A stretch of DNA of 64,000 nt, taken from positions 16,021 through 80,020 of the forward strand of contig JANWXW010000163.1 of assembly GCA_025057315.1 (NCBI GenBank), written 5' to 3'. How positions within the stretch are numbered: the first letter of the stretch is position 1; each line of letters opens with the position of its first letter. The notes under the pieces were generated by a model. It worked only from the letters and a program-made list of their open reading frames with translations. It ran no database searches and was not told where the DNA came from. The translations under genes and the position numbers were made by a program. Below, one piece after another: positions 9,981-18,632 of this stretch. Source of the DNA: Myxococcota bacterium (GTDB lineage Bacteria > Myxococcota_A > Polyangia > Palsa-1104 > JAEUJZ01).

Positions 9981-10700
9981 GTGCTAGAACCAGACGCTGT
10001 GCCTGCCTACGGGTTTGTCATCCTCGACCTGGACGGTACGTTGGTGGACTCGGCGCCGGACCTGTGTGCTGCGCTGGGGCGGACGCTGGGCGAGCTGGGC
10101 CTGCCACCACCCGAGCTGTCCGCAGTGCGGTCCATGATCGGCGACGGACAGCGGGTGCTCATCGAGCGGGCCCTGCGCCATGCCGGCGGTCCGGAGGCAA
10201 CCGCGCGGATCGACGAGGCGCTGCTGCGCTTTCGTGCCCACTACGGGGCCCACCTGACCGAGCACACCGTCCCCTACCCGGGGGTGGTCGGGACGCTGGC
10301 GAGGCTTGCCAGGGAGGTGCCGCTGGCGGTGGCCACCAACAAGCCCGGGGCCTGGGCACGGCAGATGGTGGCCGAGCTGGGCCTGTCGCCCTACCTGCGC
10401 TGGGTGCTGGGCGAGGACGACGTGGGCCGGCGGAAGCCAGATCCGCTGCTGCTGCTGACCCTGTGTGACCGCGCCGGGGTCCCTCTAGAGCGGTCCCTGT
10501 ACGTCGGTGACAGCCTCGTTGATGCGCACACGGCGGAGGCCGCAGGCATGGACTTCTGCCTCTGCACATGGGGCTACGGCGGCCAGGGCATCGCCGCGGT
10601 TCGTGCACGGCATCGTCTGGACGCCTTCGGCCAGCTCGTGGGGGTTGTGCTGGGGGATGAGCCGTCCGGTTCGGGACGTGCTACGATCGACCATCCATGA
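9981..10700 (+). CDS. gph: HAD-family phosphatase, likely phosphoglycolate phosphatase
   Basis: 239 aa starting at GTG 9981. Motif I is FVILDLDGTLVDSAPDL (nucleophile D16, general acid D18). The helical cap has the MIGDGQRVLIERAL pattern of Gph proteins, motif II is VATNK, motif III is KPDP, and motif IV is YVGDSLVDAHTAEAAGM. Gph removes 2-phosphoglycolate formed during repair of oxidised DNA ends, but HAD specificity cannot be proved by sequence. It is divergent from kamA, and its stop overlaps the next ATG by 4 nt. Confidence 0.85.
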   Translation: MLEPDAVPAYGFVILDLDGTLVDSAPDLCAALGRTLGELGLPPPELSAVRSMIGDGQRVLIERALRHAGGPEATARIDEALLRFRAHYGAHLTEHTVPYPGVVGTLARLAREVPLAVATNKPGAWARQMVAELGLSPYLRWVLGEDDVGRRKPDPLLLLTLCDRAGVPLERSLYVGDSLVDAHTAEAAGMDFCLCTWGYGGQGIAAVRARHRLDAFGQLVGVVLGDEPSGSGRATIDHP

Positions 10701-11242
10701 ATTTGGGCGTTCCTGCACATCCGGTGGGCCGAATGGCCATCGTGCTGGGTGCCGGCCTCCTGGTGGGCCTGCTGGGCAATGCCCTCCACCCCAGGGGAGT
10801 GTCCCTGAGCCGGCCGGTGCGCTCCCTGGCCGAGCCCGGGCAGTGCGCGCCCCCCAGCGTGGGCCCAGCCGAGCCGGGCCGACCGCCAGTGCAGCCGATT
10901 GTGCTATCACCCCAGGAGGCGCGCCTGCTGCGCAGCCAGCCCGGCGTGGTCTTTGGCGACCTGCGGCCGCCGGAACAATATGCCCGCGGCCACATTGCCG
11001 GGGCGATGCACCTGCCATGCAACGGCCCCTTGGGGCAGCGGGCTTTTGCGCGTCTTGCTGCGGGCACGCGCCTGGTGCTCTACGACGAGGATGGTCGCTC
11101 GCCGGAGCTGGCCACGGCCGCGGCGACGGCGCTCATGCGTGGAATGGGCGAGGTGTATGTCCTTCAGGGCGGCTTCTCTGGCTGGCTCGCCGCCGGTCTG
11201 GCCGCGGAGTCGGGTGCATGCAACGACTGCGGCCCGCTCTGA
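10697..11242 (+). CDS. Membrane-anchored rhodanese-like protein lacking the catalytic Cys
   Basis: 181 aa. Residues ~11-29 form a signal anchor, then a Pro-rich linker, then a rhodanese fold from ~68 (GDLRPPEQYARGHIAGAMHLP, later YVLQGGFSGWLAAGL). The active-site loop, normally C-x-x-G-x-R, reads D130-EDGRS, so the sulfur-carrying Cys is replaced by Asp. A CX2C pair (C175, C178) sits at the extreme C-terminus instead. It is therefore unlikely to be a classical sulfurtransferase; a binding or thiol-redox role is inferred. ATGA overlap with gph and a 25-nt overlap with the MauE-like gene show translational coupling. Confidence 0.8.
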   Translation: MNLGVPAHPVGRMAIVLGAGLLVGLLGNALHPRGVSLSRPVRSLAEPGQCAPPSVGPAEPGRPPVQPIVLSPQEARLLRSQPGVVFGDLRPPEQYARGHIAGAMHLPCNGPLGQRAFARLAAGTRLVLYDEDGRSPELATAAATALMRGMGEVYVLQGGFSGWLAAGLAAESGACNDCGPL

Positions 11243-11691
11243 TTCTCGCCCTTCGGGTAGGCTTGGGCGGGTTGCTGCTCTATGCGGCCGCGTCCAAATG
11301 GCGGGCTCCGCAGGAGCTGGCCGAGACGGTGGCCAACTACCGGCTTCTGCCGGCGGCGCTGTCGCCCATGGGTGCCGTGGCGCTGCTCGGCACCGAGACG
11401 GTGGTCGGTGGGCTGCTGCTGGCCGGCGTATGGATGCGCGAGGTGGCGCTGCTGTGCACGATGCTCTTTGCGCTGTTCTGTGCTGCTGTGGCCAGCGCGC
11501 TGGTCCGCGGCCTGCGCATCGACTGTGGTTGCTTCGGTGCCGGTGGCAGCCCCGCCACGGTGGTGACGCTGATGCGGGACCTGTGCTTGCTGGGGGCCAG
11601 CGGCCTGCTGCTGTGGCTCAGCCGGCCTGGCCGCGCCGGCGACGCAGCCACCGCATCCACACAAACACCGCCAGGGCCAGTGGCAGGCTGA
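11218..11691 (+). CDS. MauE/DoxX-like redox-associated membrane protein
   Basis: 157 aa from ATG 11218, which lies inside the rhodanese 3' end. There are four hydrophobic helices, with YAAASKWRAPQELAETVANYRLLP after the first and RIDCGCFGAGG between the last two. The DCGCFG cysteines are typical of MauE-type proteins, which are linked to disulfide or redox maturation in the envelope. Pairing with the upstream CX2C rhodanese-like protein fits a membrane thiol-redox couple (inference). The last 74 nt overlap antisense the 3' end of the convergent YfhO-like gene. Confidence 0.75.
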   Translation: MQRLRPALILALRVGLGGLLLYAAASKWRAPQELAETVANYRLLPAALSPMGAVALLGTETVVGGLLLAGVWMREVALLCTMLFALFCAAVASALVRGLRIDCGCFGAGGSPATVVTLMRDLCLLGASGLLLWLSRPGRAGDAATASTQTPPGPVAG

Positions 11692-13378
11692 GCGCGCTGA
11701 GGACCGCTCCCAGATAAAACGATCGTGGGGCATAGCGCACGGTAATGGTGTGTCGCCCTGGGCCTAGGCCAGACAGATCCACGGCGAGGCGGCCAGCGAC
11801 CTTTGTGATGCGGCCAGGGTGGGATTTGAAATGCTCATTCCAGTTGCTGTTGATGAGCAGCCATGTCTCGCGCTGGAGATCGACCGTGATGACACGCCGA
11901 TTGGGGCTCCACTGGGACGAGATGACCTCTCCTGCGGCAGGGTCGAGCAAACGCTCTTGGGGCACCGGCCCTACATCCAGGGCTTCGGCCCGCTGCAGGG
12001 GCGCCTCCTCGTCGCAGCCCAGCGTGCCGCGGCCGGCAAAGATATCCTGCCGCATCGTCATCCAGTGCCCCTCGATGTGGTAAAAGGGCTGAGGCCCGGC
12101 CGGTGGCCGCAGCGGCACGGTGAAGACCCCGCGAAAGCTCTGGGCCGTGTAGAGCGCACCGTCGGCTGCCACGGCGAGCAGCAGCAACGCCGCAACGGCC
12201 GTGCGCCTGCCGGCCCGTAGGTCCAGGCGAGCGGCGACCGCATCCCAGCCGTGCGCTGACAGCAGTGCCAGTGCCAGCACCACCAGAATCTCGAAGCGGG
12301 AAGGGACCCGGAGAGCGGAAAACACCGGCAGGTGCTGCAGCAGCGACCAGGGCGCAAGGGGCGAGAACTGGCCCATGGACAGAAGCAGACCCAACATCGC
12401 CAGGGCCAGCAGTTCCGGGGCCCGCCTGCCGGGTGCATGGCGTCGGATCCACAGCAGCGCCCCGGCCCACAGAGGGGTCAGCAGCCAGGGCAAGCGCGCG
12501 GCGTACTCATGGCCATGGTACTGCCGTCCTGGCACCGGGGCAAAGCGGCGCCAGGCAAACAGGTCCCCCACCACCTGCCAGGGCAGGGACACATCGACCA
12601 CCCGGTGGCGAAACGGGGGCCGAGGGTGGTCGATGAGAAACTCCAGCACGGGCAGCGCGCGCACGGCCCCGCAGCCCACCGCCACCACCACCCCGAGCAG
12701 GAGCATGAGCAGCGGCTTTAGCGAGCGGAGCCGAATGGCGGCGGCCCCGGCCCACAGCAGCAGGAGTACCCCCGCCATGGGCGGCGTGAAGGTCCCGCCC
12801 AGGGCCATGATCCACGCTGCCACCATCCCCATGGGCACGACCCACTCCGCCGCGCGCAGCGAGCGGTCGTAACAGAGGAGCAGGTAGGGGTAGAGGCAGA
12901 CGCCGGCAAAGTTGATGTGCCCCGCAGCCAAATGCAGTGCTTGATATCCCGACAGGCCGAAGCCGAGCGCAGCCAGGCCGGCCCCGGTCGGACTGGCGCC
13001 CAGGTGTCGTGCCAGACGGTAGGTCCCGTCGAGGGCGAGGGCGTAGTAGAGACACATCGACAGCTTGAGTCCGACCGCGGTGCCAAAGAGCAGCACAAGC
13101 AGGAAGGTGGGCGCTGCCGTCAGCGACTGCGGGTTCGCCAGGTCCACCTCGCCGCCGCAAGCGTAGGGGTTCCACAGCGGCACCTGCCCGTACCACAGGA
13201 CGCTGCGGCGGGCGATCTCCGTCATCGTGTCGAAATATCGCCAGTCGTAGCGCGCAGACAGCAGAGGTGCGGCCGCCAGCGCAGGGGACAGCGCGACCAG
13301 CCCGGCTGCGGCCAACAGCAGGGGGATGGCGAGCGAACGAACGCTCATCTTGGTCATGGTATCCCGGCGCTTCGCCAC
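11618..13378 (-). CDS. YfhO-like large integral membrane protein
   Basis: 586 aa with about 12 hydrophobic helices, then a ~130-residue soluble C-terminal part and a final membrane span. The N-terminal DWRYFDTMTEIARRSVLWYGQVPLWNPYACGGE is characteristic: YfhO/GT-C-like proteins have a first-loop Asp and a PLWNPY motif. In Gram-positives YfhO acts in teichoic-acid glycosylation; in Myxococcota its substrate is unknown. A lipid-linked sugar transferase role is an inference. The start could be ATG 13378 or 13357. It converges on, and overlaps, the MauE-like gene. Confidence 0.75.
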   Translation of the reverse strand: MAKRRDTMTKMSVRSLAIPLLLAAAGLVALSPALAAAPLLSARYDWRYFDTMTEIARRSVLWYGQVPLWNPYACGGEVDLANPQSLTAAPTFLLVLLFGTAVGLKLSMCLYYALALDGTYRLARHLGASPTGAGLAALGFGLSGYQALHLAAGHINFAGVCLYPYLLLCYDRSLRAAEWVVPMGMVAAWIMALGGTFTPPMAGVLLLLWAGAAAIRLRSLKPLLMLLLGVVVAVGCGAVRALPVLEFLIDHPRPPFRHRVVDVSLPWQVVGDLFAWRRFAPVPGRQYHGHEYAARLPWLLTPLWAGALLWIRRHAPGRRAPELLALAMLGLLLSMGQFSPLAPWSLLQHLPVFSALRVPSRFEILVVLALALLSAHGWDAVAARLDLRAGRRTAVAALLLLAVAADGALYTAQSFRGVFTVPLRPPAGPQPFYHIEGHWMTMRQDIFAGRGTLGCDEEAPLQRAEALDVGPVPQERLLDPAAGEVISSQWSPNRRVITVDLQRETWLLINSNWNEHFKSHPGRITKVAGRLAVDLSGLGPGRHTITVRYAPRSFYLGAVLSALSLPLALAVFVWMRWLRRRRGQAG

Positions 13379-13777
13379 GGCAGGCGAGGTCTTGCTTGCA
13401 AGATGGTCGTGCTAGATGGATGCATGGCGCGTAGTTTCTATACAATCACCAGCGGCCCCGCGCGATCGCTTGAGCTGTTGGCATGGCCGGCCCTTGGGCG
13501 GCTCCGGCACCGATCGGGCAGCTGGGGCCAGGCTCAGCAAGGGGAGGCCATGGTTGGGCCTGGTGCGGGGGGCCAGCAGAGGCTTCGTCGTGTATCGACG
13601 TGGCACGGGCGTACCTGGTTTGCACCCCCAGTGAACCTGCTCAGCTTTGCCCAGCGCTGCTGAAAGATCCATTCGCCGCTTGCCATCCGGATAGAATTCA
13701 GGGCACAAAGGCAGCGTGCAGGCGTTACCAGGGGACCTCATGGGCGAAGGATCGGGACCATGCGGGGGGAGGTTCTG
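13379..13777. other. 399-bp divergent intergenic region, no feature recognised
   Basis: Lies between the YfhO-like gene (minus) and the histidine kinase (plus), so it should hold both promoters. I see no convincing -35/-10 pair, RNA gene or repeat. Several open frames cross it but none has family character or a ribosome site. Confidence 0.4.
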
Positions 13778-15364
13778 ATGAGCGCCGAAGACCGCATGGA
13801 CCATGGACGTACCGCTGGCAGAGGGGATGGATGGTTGTTGGCCTTTGCACCCCCGCGCGGCGTGCGCGTCTTGCTGGTGGCAAAAGACAGCGCCTTTCGG
13901 CGCCTGGTGGTAGAGACGCTGACGCAGCGGCGCCATCAGGTTTGCACCGGTGCCGACATACACGAGGCGATGGCGCTGGGAAGGGAGCACCGATTCGAGG
14001 TGGCGCTGGTCCTGCTCCCGGCTCAAGGGGTGGCCGAACTGCTGCACCGCCTGCGCGACCTCGATCCGGACATGGAGGTGGTCTGGGCACCACCGCCGGT
14101 CAGTGTGGCTCGGGCGGAGGCGCTGGTGACAGAGGCCGCTGCACGAGGACGGGGCCGGCTGGCAGGCCTGCTGTCAGCAGCGCGGACCATCCTGGAGCCC
14201 CGCCCCCCGGAAGAGACGGTGGAGCGCTTGCTGCAGCAGGCCCGCGCGGTGCTCCGGAGCGAGGCCAGCATCCGGCCGCAGGACCCGCTGGAGCCGGCTC
14301 AGGCGCTGATCTGGCCTGACCGTCGCCGGCTGCGCATCCCGCTGTGGGAGGGAGGGCCCCTGCCGGAGGACAACGGTGTGGAGGACGGCGGGCACCGGCT
14401 GGAACTGGTGCGTTCTCCGGAGGAGGCGGAGCTGTCACCTGCCGACCTGCAACGGGCAGGCGTCATCGCTGCGCTTGGCTCCCTGGCCCTCACGCGCGCC
14501 CACTGCGAGGAGCTGCTGGCGGACCTGTACCGCGATCTCGACCATGCGCGCGCCCAGCTGCAGCGCTCTAGTGTGGATGATACGCGCGGTCAGCCCGGTC
14601 TGACCGGTGGAACCCTAGGGCCTCTAGAGCGGCTGGCCGGTGTGCTCGCGCACGAGCTGAACAACCCCCTCACGTTCGTTCTGGCAAACCTGACTTGCCT
14701 AGAGGAGGACCTTGCCGTGCTCGAACGGGAGCTGGAGACGATCCCCGGCACGGGCGCGGTCCGCCAGCGTTGCGAGGAGCTACGCGAGGTACTAAAAGAG
14801 GCGCAGGGGGGGGCCCACCGCGTCCGCGAGGTGGTGGCTGACCTGACCACCTTGGGGGCCCGACAGGGCGGCAGGGACAGACAGCCGGTGGCAGTGGAAG
14901 AGGTGGTCCGCGCTGCCCTGCGCATTGCCCGTCGGGAAGTGGAGCGGCGTGCTCACCTGGTGGTGGAGCTCGAGCCAAGGCTTCCGCGGGTCGAGGGATC
15001 GGCCAGCCGGTTGGGACAAGTGCTGCTCAACCTGCTCATCAATGCCATACAGGCCCTACCGGTGGGCGACCCCAGTAGGCACTGCGTGCGCGTGCGTGCC
15101 ACAAGCCACGGCGATCAGGTGTGCCTCAGCGTCAGCGATACGGGCGGCGGCATCCCCCAGGAGACGCTGCCGCGCGTCTTCGAGCCCGGCTACACCACCA
15201 AGCCCCATGGGGAGGGTTTGGGCCTGGCCATCTGCCGCGAGATCGTTCGCACCCATGGCGGCGACGTTCGCATCGAGAGCACGCCAGGGCAGGGGACCAC
15301 CGTGACCGTGACGCTCCCTGCGCTTGGCCGTGCCGCTCAGGGAGATGACCGCCCCGGGGCCTGA
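13778..15364 (+). CDS. Sensor histidine kinase with degenerate N-terminal receiver domain
   Basis: 528 aa from ATG 13778, chosen over ATG 13760 because GGGGGGAGG ends 6 nt before it. Residues ~28-105 resemble a receiver domain (VRVLLVAKDSAFRRLVVETL), but the phospho-acceptor strand reads VALVLLPAQG with no Asp, so it is a pseudo-receiver. The kinase core has the H-box LAHELNNPLTFV (H292), N-box LLNLLINAIQAL, G1 DTGGGI and G2 GEGLGLA. No membrane span exists, so it is a cytosolic kinase that probably senses through protein contacts. No partner response regulator is adjacent. Confidence 0.88.
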   Translation: MSAEDRMDHGRTAGRGDGWLLAFAPPRGVRVLLVAKDSAFRRLVVETLTQRRHQVCTGADIHEAMALGREHRFEVALVLLPAQGVAELLHRLRDLDPDMEVVWAPPPVSVARAEALVTEAAARGRGRLAGLLSAARTILEPRPPEETVERLLQQARAVLRSEASIRPQDPLEPAQALIWPDRRRLRIPLWEGGPLPEDNGVEDGGHRLELVRSPEEAELSPADLQRAGVIAALGSLALTRAHCEELLADLYRDLDHARAQLQRSSVDDTRGQPGLTGGTLGPLERLAGVLAHELNNPLTFVLANLTCLEEDLAVLERELETIPGTGAVRQRCEELREVLKEAQGGAHRVREVVADLTTLGARQGGRDRQPVAVEEVVRAALRIARREVERRAHLVVELEPRLPRVEGSASRLGQVLLNLLINAIQALPVGDPSRHCVRVRATSHGDQVCLSVSDTGGGIPQETLPRVFEPGYTTKPHGEGLGLAICREIVRTHGGDVRIESTPGQGTTVTVTLPALGRAAQGDDRPGA

Positions 15365-15436
15365 TCGGGGTCAAACAGGGATCCTGGACAGAACAACCAG
15401 ACCGCGACCCAGCCTCATTCTATTCGCGCAGGCGGA

Positions 15437-16873
15437 CTATTCAGGCACGCGGAAGGAAAACTCGATTTCCCCCACCGGCCTGCCGTCGATGTCAATGATC
15501 CGCTCGCCGAAGAAGGAGAGGTCGCGCGCGCCTGACAACTCTAGGTATCGCTCAGCCCAACCGGCGGTTGCCACCAGCAGGGACCGCGTCAGCCCCGGCA
15601 GGATGAGCTGAATACAGAACCGATCCTCACCGCGCGGCAGCACCCTCAACTCCCCCATCGAGGCCATGGTGTTGTACATGACCTGGGCCCGCTTCACCAG
15701 CGTCAAGGGGCCTGCAGCGGTGAGGAACGAGCGGTAGGTTGTCCCGAGCGCCTGGTCGGCGAAGAACCGTCCGACTTGTCGCATGAGCGTGAAGGAGCCG
15801 TCATCGAACAGCGCATTTATGGTGCTGTGCAGACGGTGCAGTTCGCCGATGTCCAGCCAGGCGGTGGGCAGGGCGTGGGAGATGGCATCAAACTCCGCCG
15901 CCCCGAAGCGACTGCGGAGCCGGTGGATCCCTTCGGGACCAAATGTCTGGTGGATGTAGCCCAGGGTGCCCTGCATCAGGCTGGCCTTGACCTTGGTCGG
16001 GCCTGCAGACGGCACGGGGCTTCCCTTGGGGGAACCGGGGTCAACGGCCTCGGAGAGGGCACGCCAAAGTTCCAGCGCGCTGGGATATCGGTCGCGCGGG
16101 TCCTTGGCACAGGCTGTGGCCACGACCAGGTCCAGCCTACTGGACAGTTCGGGGTCGCTCAAGCCCAGGGGGGGGATGGGGTTGCGCACCACAGCATGCA
16201 TCGTCGAAACCGCCGTCGGGCCATGGAACGCAAAGCGGCCACTCAGCGACTCATACAGAATCGCCCCGAGGGAAAAAATATCGGAGCGCACGTCCGCATC
16301 GCGCCGGCCCCGCACTCGCTCCGGCGCCAGGTAATTGGGCGTGCCCATGACCACCCGCTCGGAGGTAAGCTGCGACTGGTCCGATAGAAGCTTGGCCATG
16401 CCAAAGTCAAGGATCTTGATCCCCCCGCCCGCCAGGAGCATGACGTTGTCGGGCTTGAGGTCGCGGTGCAGCACGTCGCGCCGGTGCGCCTCCTCCAAGG
16501 CCTCACACAGCGGTCGGAACACCGCCATCACCTCCTCCACAGACAGGACCGGACCGCGCATAAGCCGCGCCCGCAGCGTCTCGCCCTGCAGGAACTCCAT
16601 GGCTAGGTATGCTGTTCCATCGGCGGAATAACCGAAGTCGTAGACCTTGACGAAGCCGGGGTGGCCCAGGTTCGACAGCAGGAGTGCCTCCCGTCGAAAC
16701 CGCTCCAGCGGCTCCGGCGCCTGGGCGTATTGTGGATGGAGCAGCTTGACCGCGACATCGCGCCCAAGGAGCAGATGATGGGCCCGGTAGACCGTACCCA
16801 CGCCCCCCTCGCCGACCCGCTGATCGAGGCGATAGAGCCCGTCGAGGATGGTGCCAATCCGCGCATCTTCCAT
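15437..16873 (-). CDS. Ser/Thr protein kinase with C-terminal DUF2378-like domain
   Basis: 478 aa. I start at ATG 16873 (MEDARIGTILDGLYRLDQRVGEGGVGTVY); the frame stays open upstream to 17593 but that part is Cys/His/Arg-rich noise. The Hanks kinase domain spans about 10-275: glycine loop, VAVKLLHP lysine, HRDLKPDN, DFG and APE are all present, so it should be active. The C-terminal ~180 residues, starting MQGTLGYIHQTFG, resemble the ~180-aa DUF2378 family described mainly from Myxococcales; this second assignment is moderate. There is no transmembrane segment, which is unusual for PknB-type kinases. Confidence 0.88.
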   Translation of the reverse strand: MEDARIGTILDGLYRLDQRVGEGGVGTVYRAHHLLLGRDVAVKLLHPQYAQAPEPLERFRREALLLSNLGHPGFVKVYDFGYSADGTAYLAMEFLQGETLRARLMRGPVLSVEEVMAVFRPLCEALEEAHRRDVLHRDLKPDNVMLLAGGGIKILDFGMAKLLSDQSQLTSERVVMGTPNYLAPERVRGRRDADVRSDIFSLGAILYESLSGRFAFHGPTAVSTMHAVVRNPIPPLGLSDPELSSRLDLVVATACAKDPRDRYPSALELWRALSEAVDPGSPKGSPVPSAGPTKVKASLMQGTLGYIHQTFGPEGIHRLRSRFGAAEFDAISHALPTAWLDIGELHRLHSTINALFDDGSFTLMRQVGRFFADQALGTTYRSFLTAAGPLTLVKRAQVMYNTMASMGELRVLPRGEDRFCIQLILPGLTRSLLVATAGWAERYLELSGARDLSFFGERIIDIDGRPVGEIEFSFRVPE

Positions 16874-17193
16874 GGTGGCAAGGTCCTTTTGCCCCGACCT
16901 GGGGCCTGCGCCCAGCTGCTCACAGCGCAGCCCCACAGGGCCTTTCCATGATACCAGAGCCCTGGCGCCCAGCTCAGACGCTGCCCGGCCGCCTTGCGGC
17001 CTGATTGCGATCGCCAGGCCATGCGGGTCGGGTCGTGAACAGGGGTGGGGGACAAAGTTTGCCTTGAGCAAAAACAAAGTAGTATAGGAAAGGATGGGCG
17101 CTGGCTCATCTCCCCCCGCTGCGCGAGCCGGCCCGCTCGGCCCATCCCGCACAAGAGGCCCTTCAGCCGAACAGGCTCTCCTGTCAGCCGTAT
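16874..17193. other. 320-bp spacer, possible weak promoter for the kinase
   Basis: On the minus strand a TATACT hexamer occurs near 17082-17087, about 210 nt before the kinase ATG, without a good -35 partner. No coding or RNA signal is visible. Confidence 0.25.
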
Positions 17194-18414
17194 CTAGCGC
17201 GTCGCTTCGATGGTGACCTTGTCGGTGCCAAACCGCTCGGCGATGAGCAAGCCGGCGATGAGGGCGACCACCCCCCCGGCAATGACCCAAGAGTACCACT
17301 TGGCACGCACAAATGGCAGGCGTAGGCTTGGCTTGGGCTGCTGCCGTTCCCGACTCGGCGGTGCGGTGGCGGTCCCTCCCTGTGGCGCCTTCGATCCCGC
17401 GGTGAGCGCCAGCAGCTGCTGTGCCTGGGCCGTGGGCGATCCGGCCTCGATCTCCACCACGGGCCCGATCCAGCGACGAGAGCTCACATCGAAGACTCGA
17501 GCACGCAGCCGTTCCCCTGCAGCGGGCGTGCCGCTGCGTTCCAGGGGAGCGAAGACCAGCACCTTGCTGGCAGGCAGGGAACCTGCACGCCACAGCGGCG
17601 CCAGGGCTGCGAGCGCCACCGCCTGCGCATCGCTGCCCAGGGGCCGCGCCGCCACTTTATCGACGAGCACGCCGGGCCGATCCTCGGGGCGCAGCCCTAG
17701 GGCGAGCCGCTCGCCACTGCCTAGGGGCCGGTGCACCTTGCGGTGGCCATCCAGTTCTACGTCGAGCAGGTCGACCTCCGGATGTCCGCCTGGCACGTCG
17801 ATGGGAGCAGCACCGATGCGCAGCAGGTTGCGGATGACCTGGGCACCCGGCGGATCGGTCTCGACGCGCGTAGGCGGTGGGGGTGGGCCATAGGGTATGC
17901 CCGCACGATAGCGACGCAGCGTGAGCATCACATCGGGCGGGAGCTGCGCGCCGGTCATGAGCAGCCGGTCTGCCGCCCGTGTGGCCAGCGCGCCATCGCC
18001 CAGCCGGTCAGCGCAGGACAGAATCAGCGCCAGCACGTCTGCCAGCAGCGCCCGTCCATCTTCGACAGGGACCTCGGCCAGCAGCCGCTCCTCGGCCTGG
18101 GTCAACGGGCCCAGCGCATCGCTGCAACGCATCTCAGCAAAGGCCCGCCGTCCGGCCGCAAGCGCCTGCCCGGCTGCTGCGAGCGCCCCCCCTGGGAGCA
18201 CCTGCACGCCCACGGCGCCCAGCGCCTGGGCCAGCGGGGTCGGCAGCATCTCCTCCGGCGGGGCAGCATAGATGGCAACCGCCACAGTCTTCGGAGCTGG
18301 CGCCGCGGCCCTTGGTGCGGCCGTGGTGGTCGCAGGCGTCGCATGCGCGCGTGCTCCGATTCCGACAGCCGCAATCACAAGACAGAGCCGGCCAAGCCAC
18401 CTCATGCTGGGCAT
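17194..18414 (-). CDS. Secreted/inner-membrane PEGA-like domain protein
   Basis: 406 aa from ATG 18414, supported by AAGGAG seven nt upstream; an internal ATG 18405 is possible. The signal peptide LGRLCLVIAAVGIGARAHA is followed by an Ala/Pro-rich stretch and a helical region with two Cys. A PEGA-like module follows (TRVETDPPGAQVIRNLLRIGAAP...VDLLDVELDGHRKV), then a second globular part. One C-terminal membrane span (WYSWVIAGGVVALIAGLLIA) ends just before the terminus. Such proteins are frequent in Myxococcota beside Ser/Thr kinases, as here. The exact function is unknown. Confidence 0.75.
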   Translation of the reverse strand: MPSMRWLGRLCLVIAAVGIGARAHATPATTTAAPRAAAPAPKTVAVAIYAAPPEEMLPTPLAQALGAVGVQVLPGGALAAAGQALAAGRRAFAEMRCSDALGPLTQAEERLLAEVPVEDGRALLADVLALILSCADRLGDGALATRAADRLLMTGAQLPPDVMLTLRRYRAGIPYGPPPPPTRVETDPPGAQVIRNLLRIGAAPIDVPGGHPEVDLLDVELDGHRKVHRPLGSGERLALGLRPEDRPGVLVDKVAARPLGSDAQAVALAALAPLWRAGSLPASKVLVFAPLERSGTPAAGERLRARVFDVSSRRWIGPVVEIEAGSPTAQAQQLLALTAGSKAPQGGTATAPPSRERQQPKPSLRLPFVRAKWYSWVIAGGVVALIAGLLIAERFGTDKVTIEATR

Positions 18415-18632
18415 CCTAGCACTCCTTGGGCGCTGCGGCAGGTGTCGCCGCCTCCATGGCAGACCGCAGCTGCAGCACGACCCCGATGGGCCCTGGGCTA
18501 GAACCGGTCCTTCATGCCCCCATCCGCCGGGCTGACCTTGCTCCAGGAGCCTTCGCCTACGCAGCAACGGGTTAGCACCTGCCCCCCTCTTTGGGGCAGG
18601 ACAGAAAGGGGCGCGCCCAGCTCCGCGCGGCG

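Noticed and set aside
16874..17593. N-terminal extension of the Ser/Thr kinase to 17593
   Set aside because: The frame is open but the sequence is Cys/Arg/His-rich, runs into the neighbouring PEGA-like gene, and the kinase domain starts cleanly after ATG 16873.
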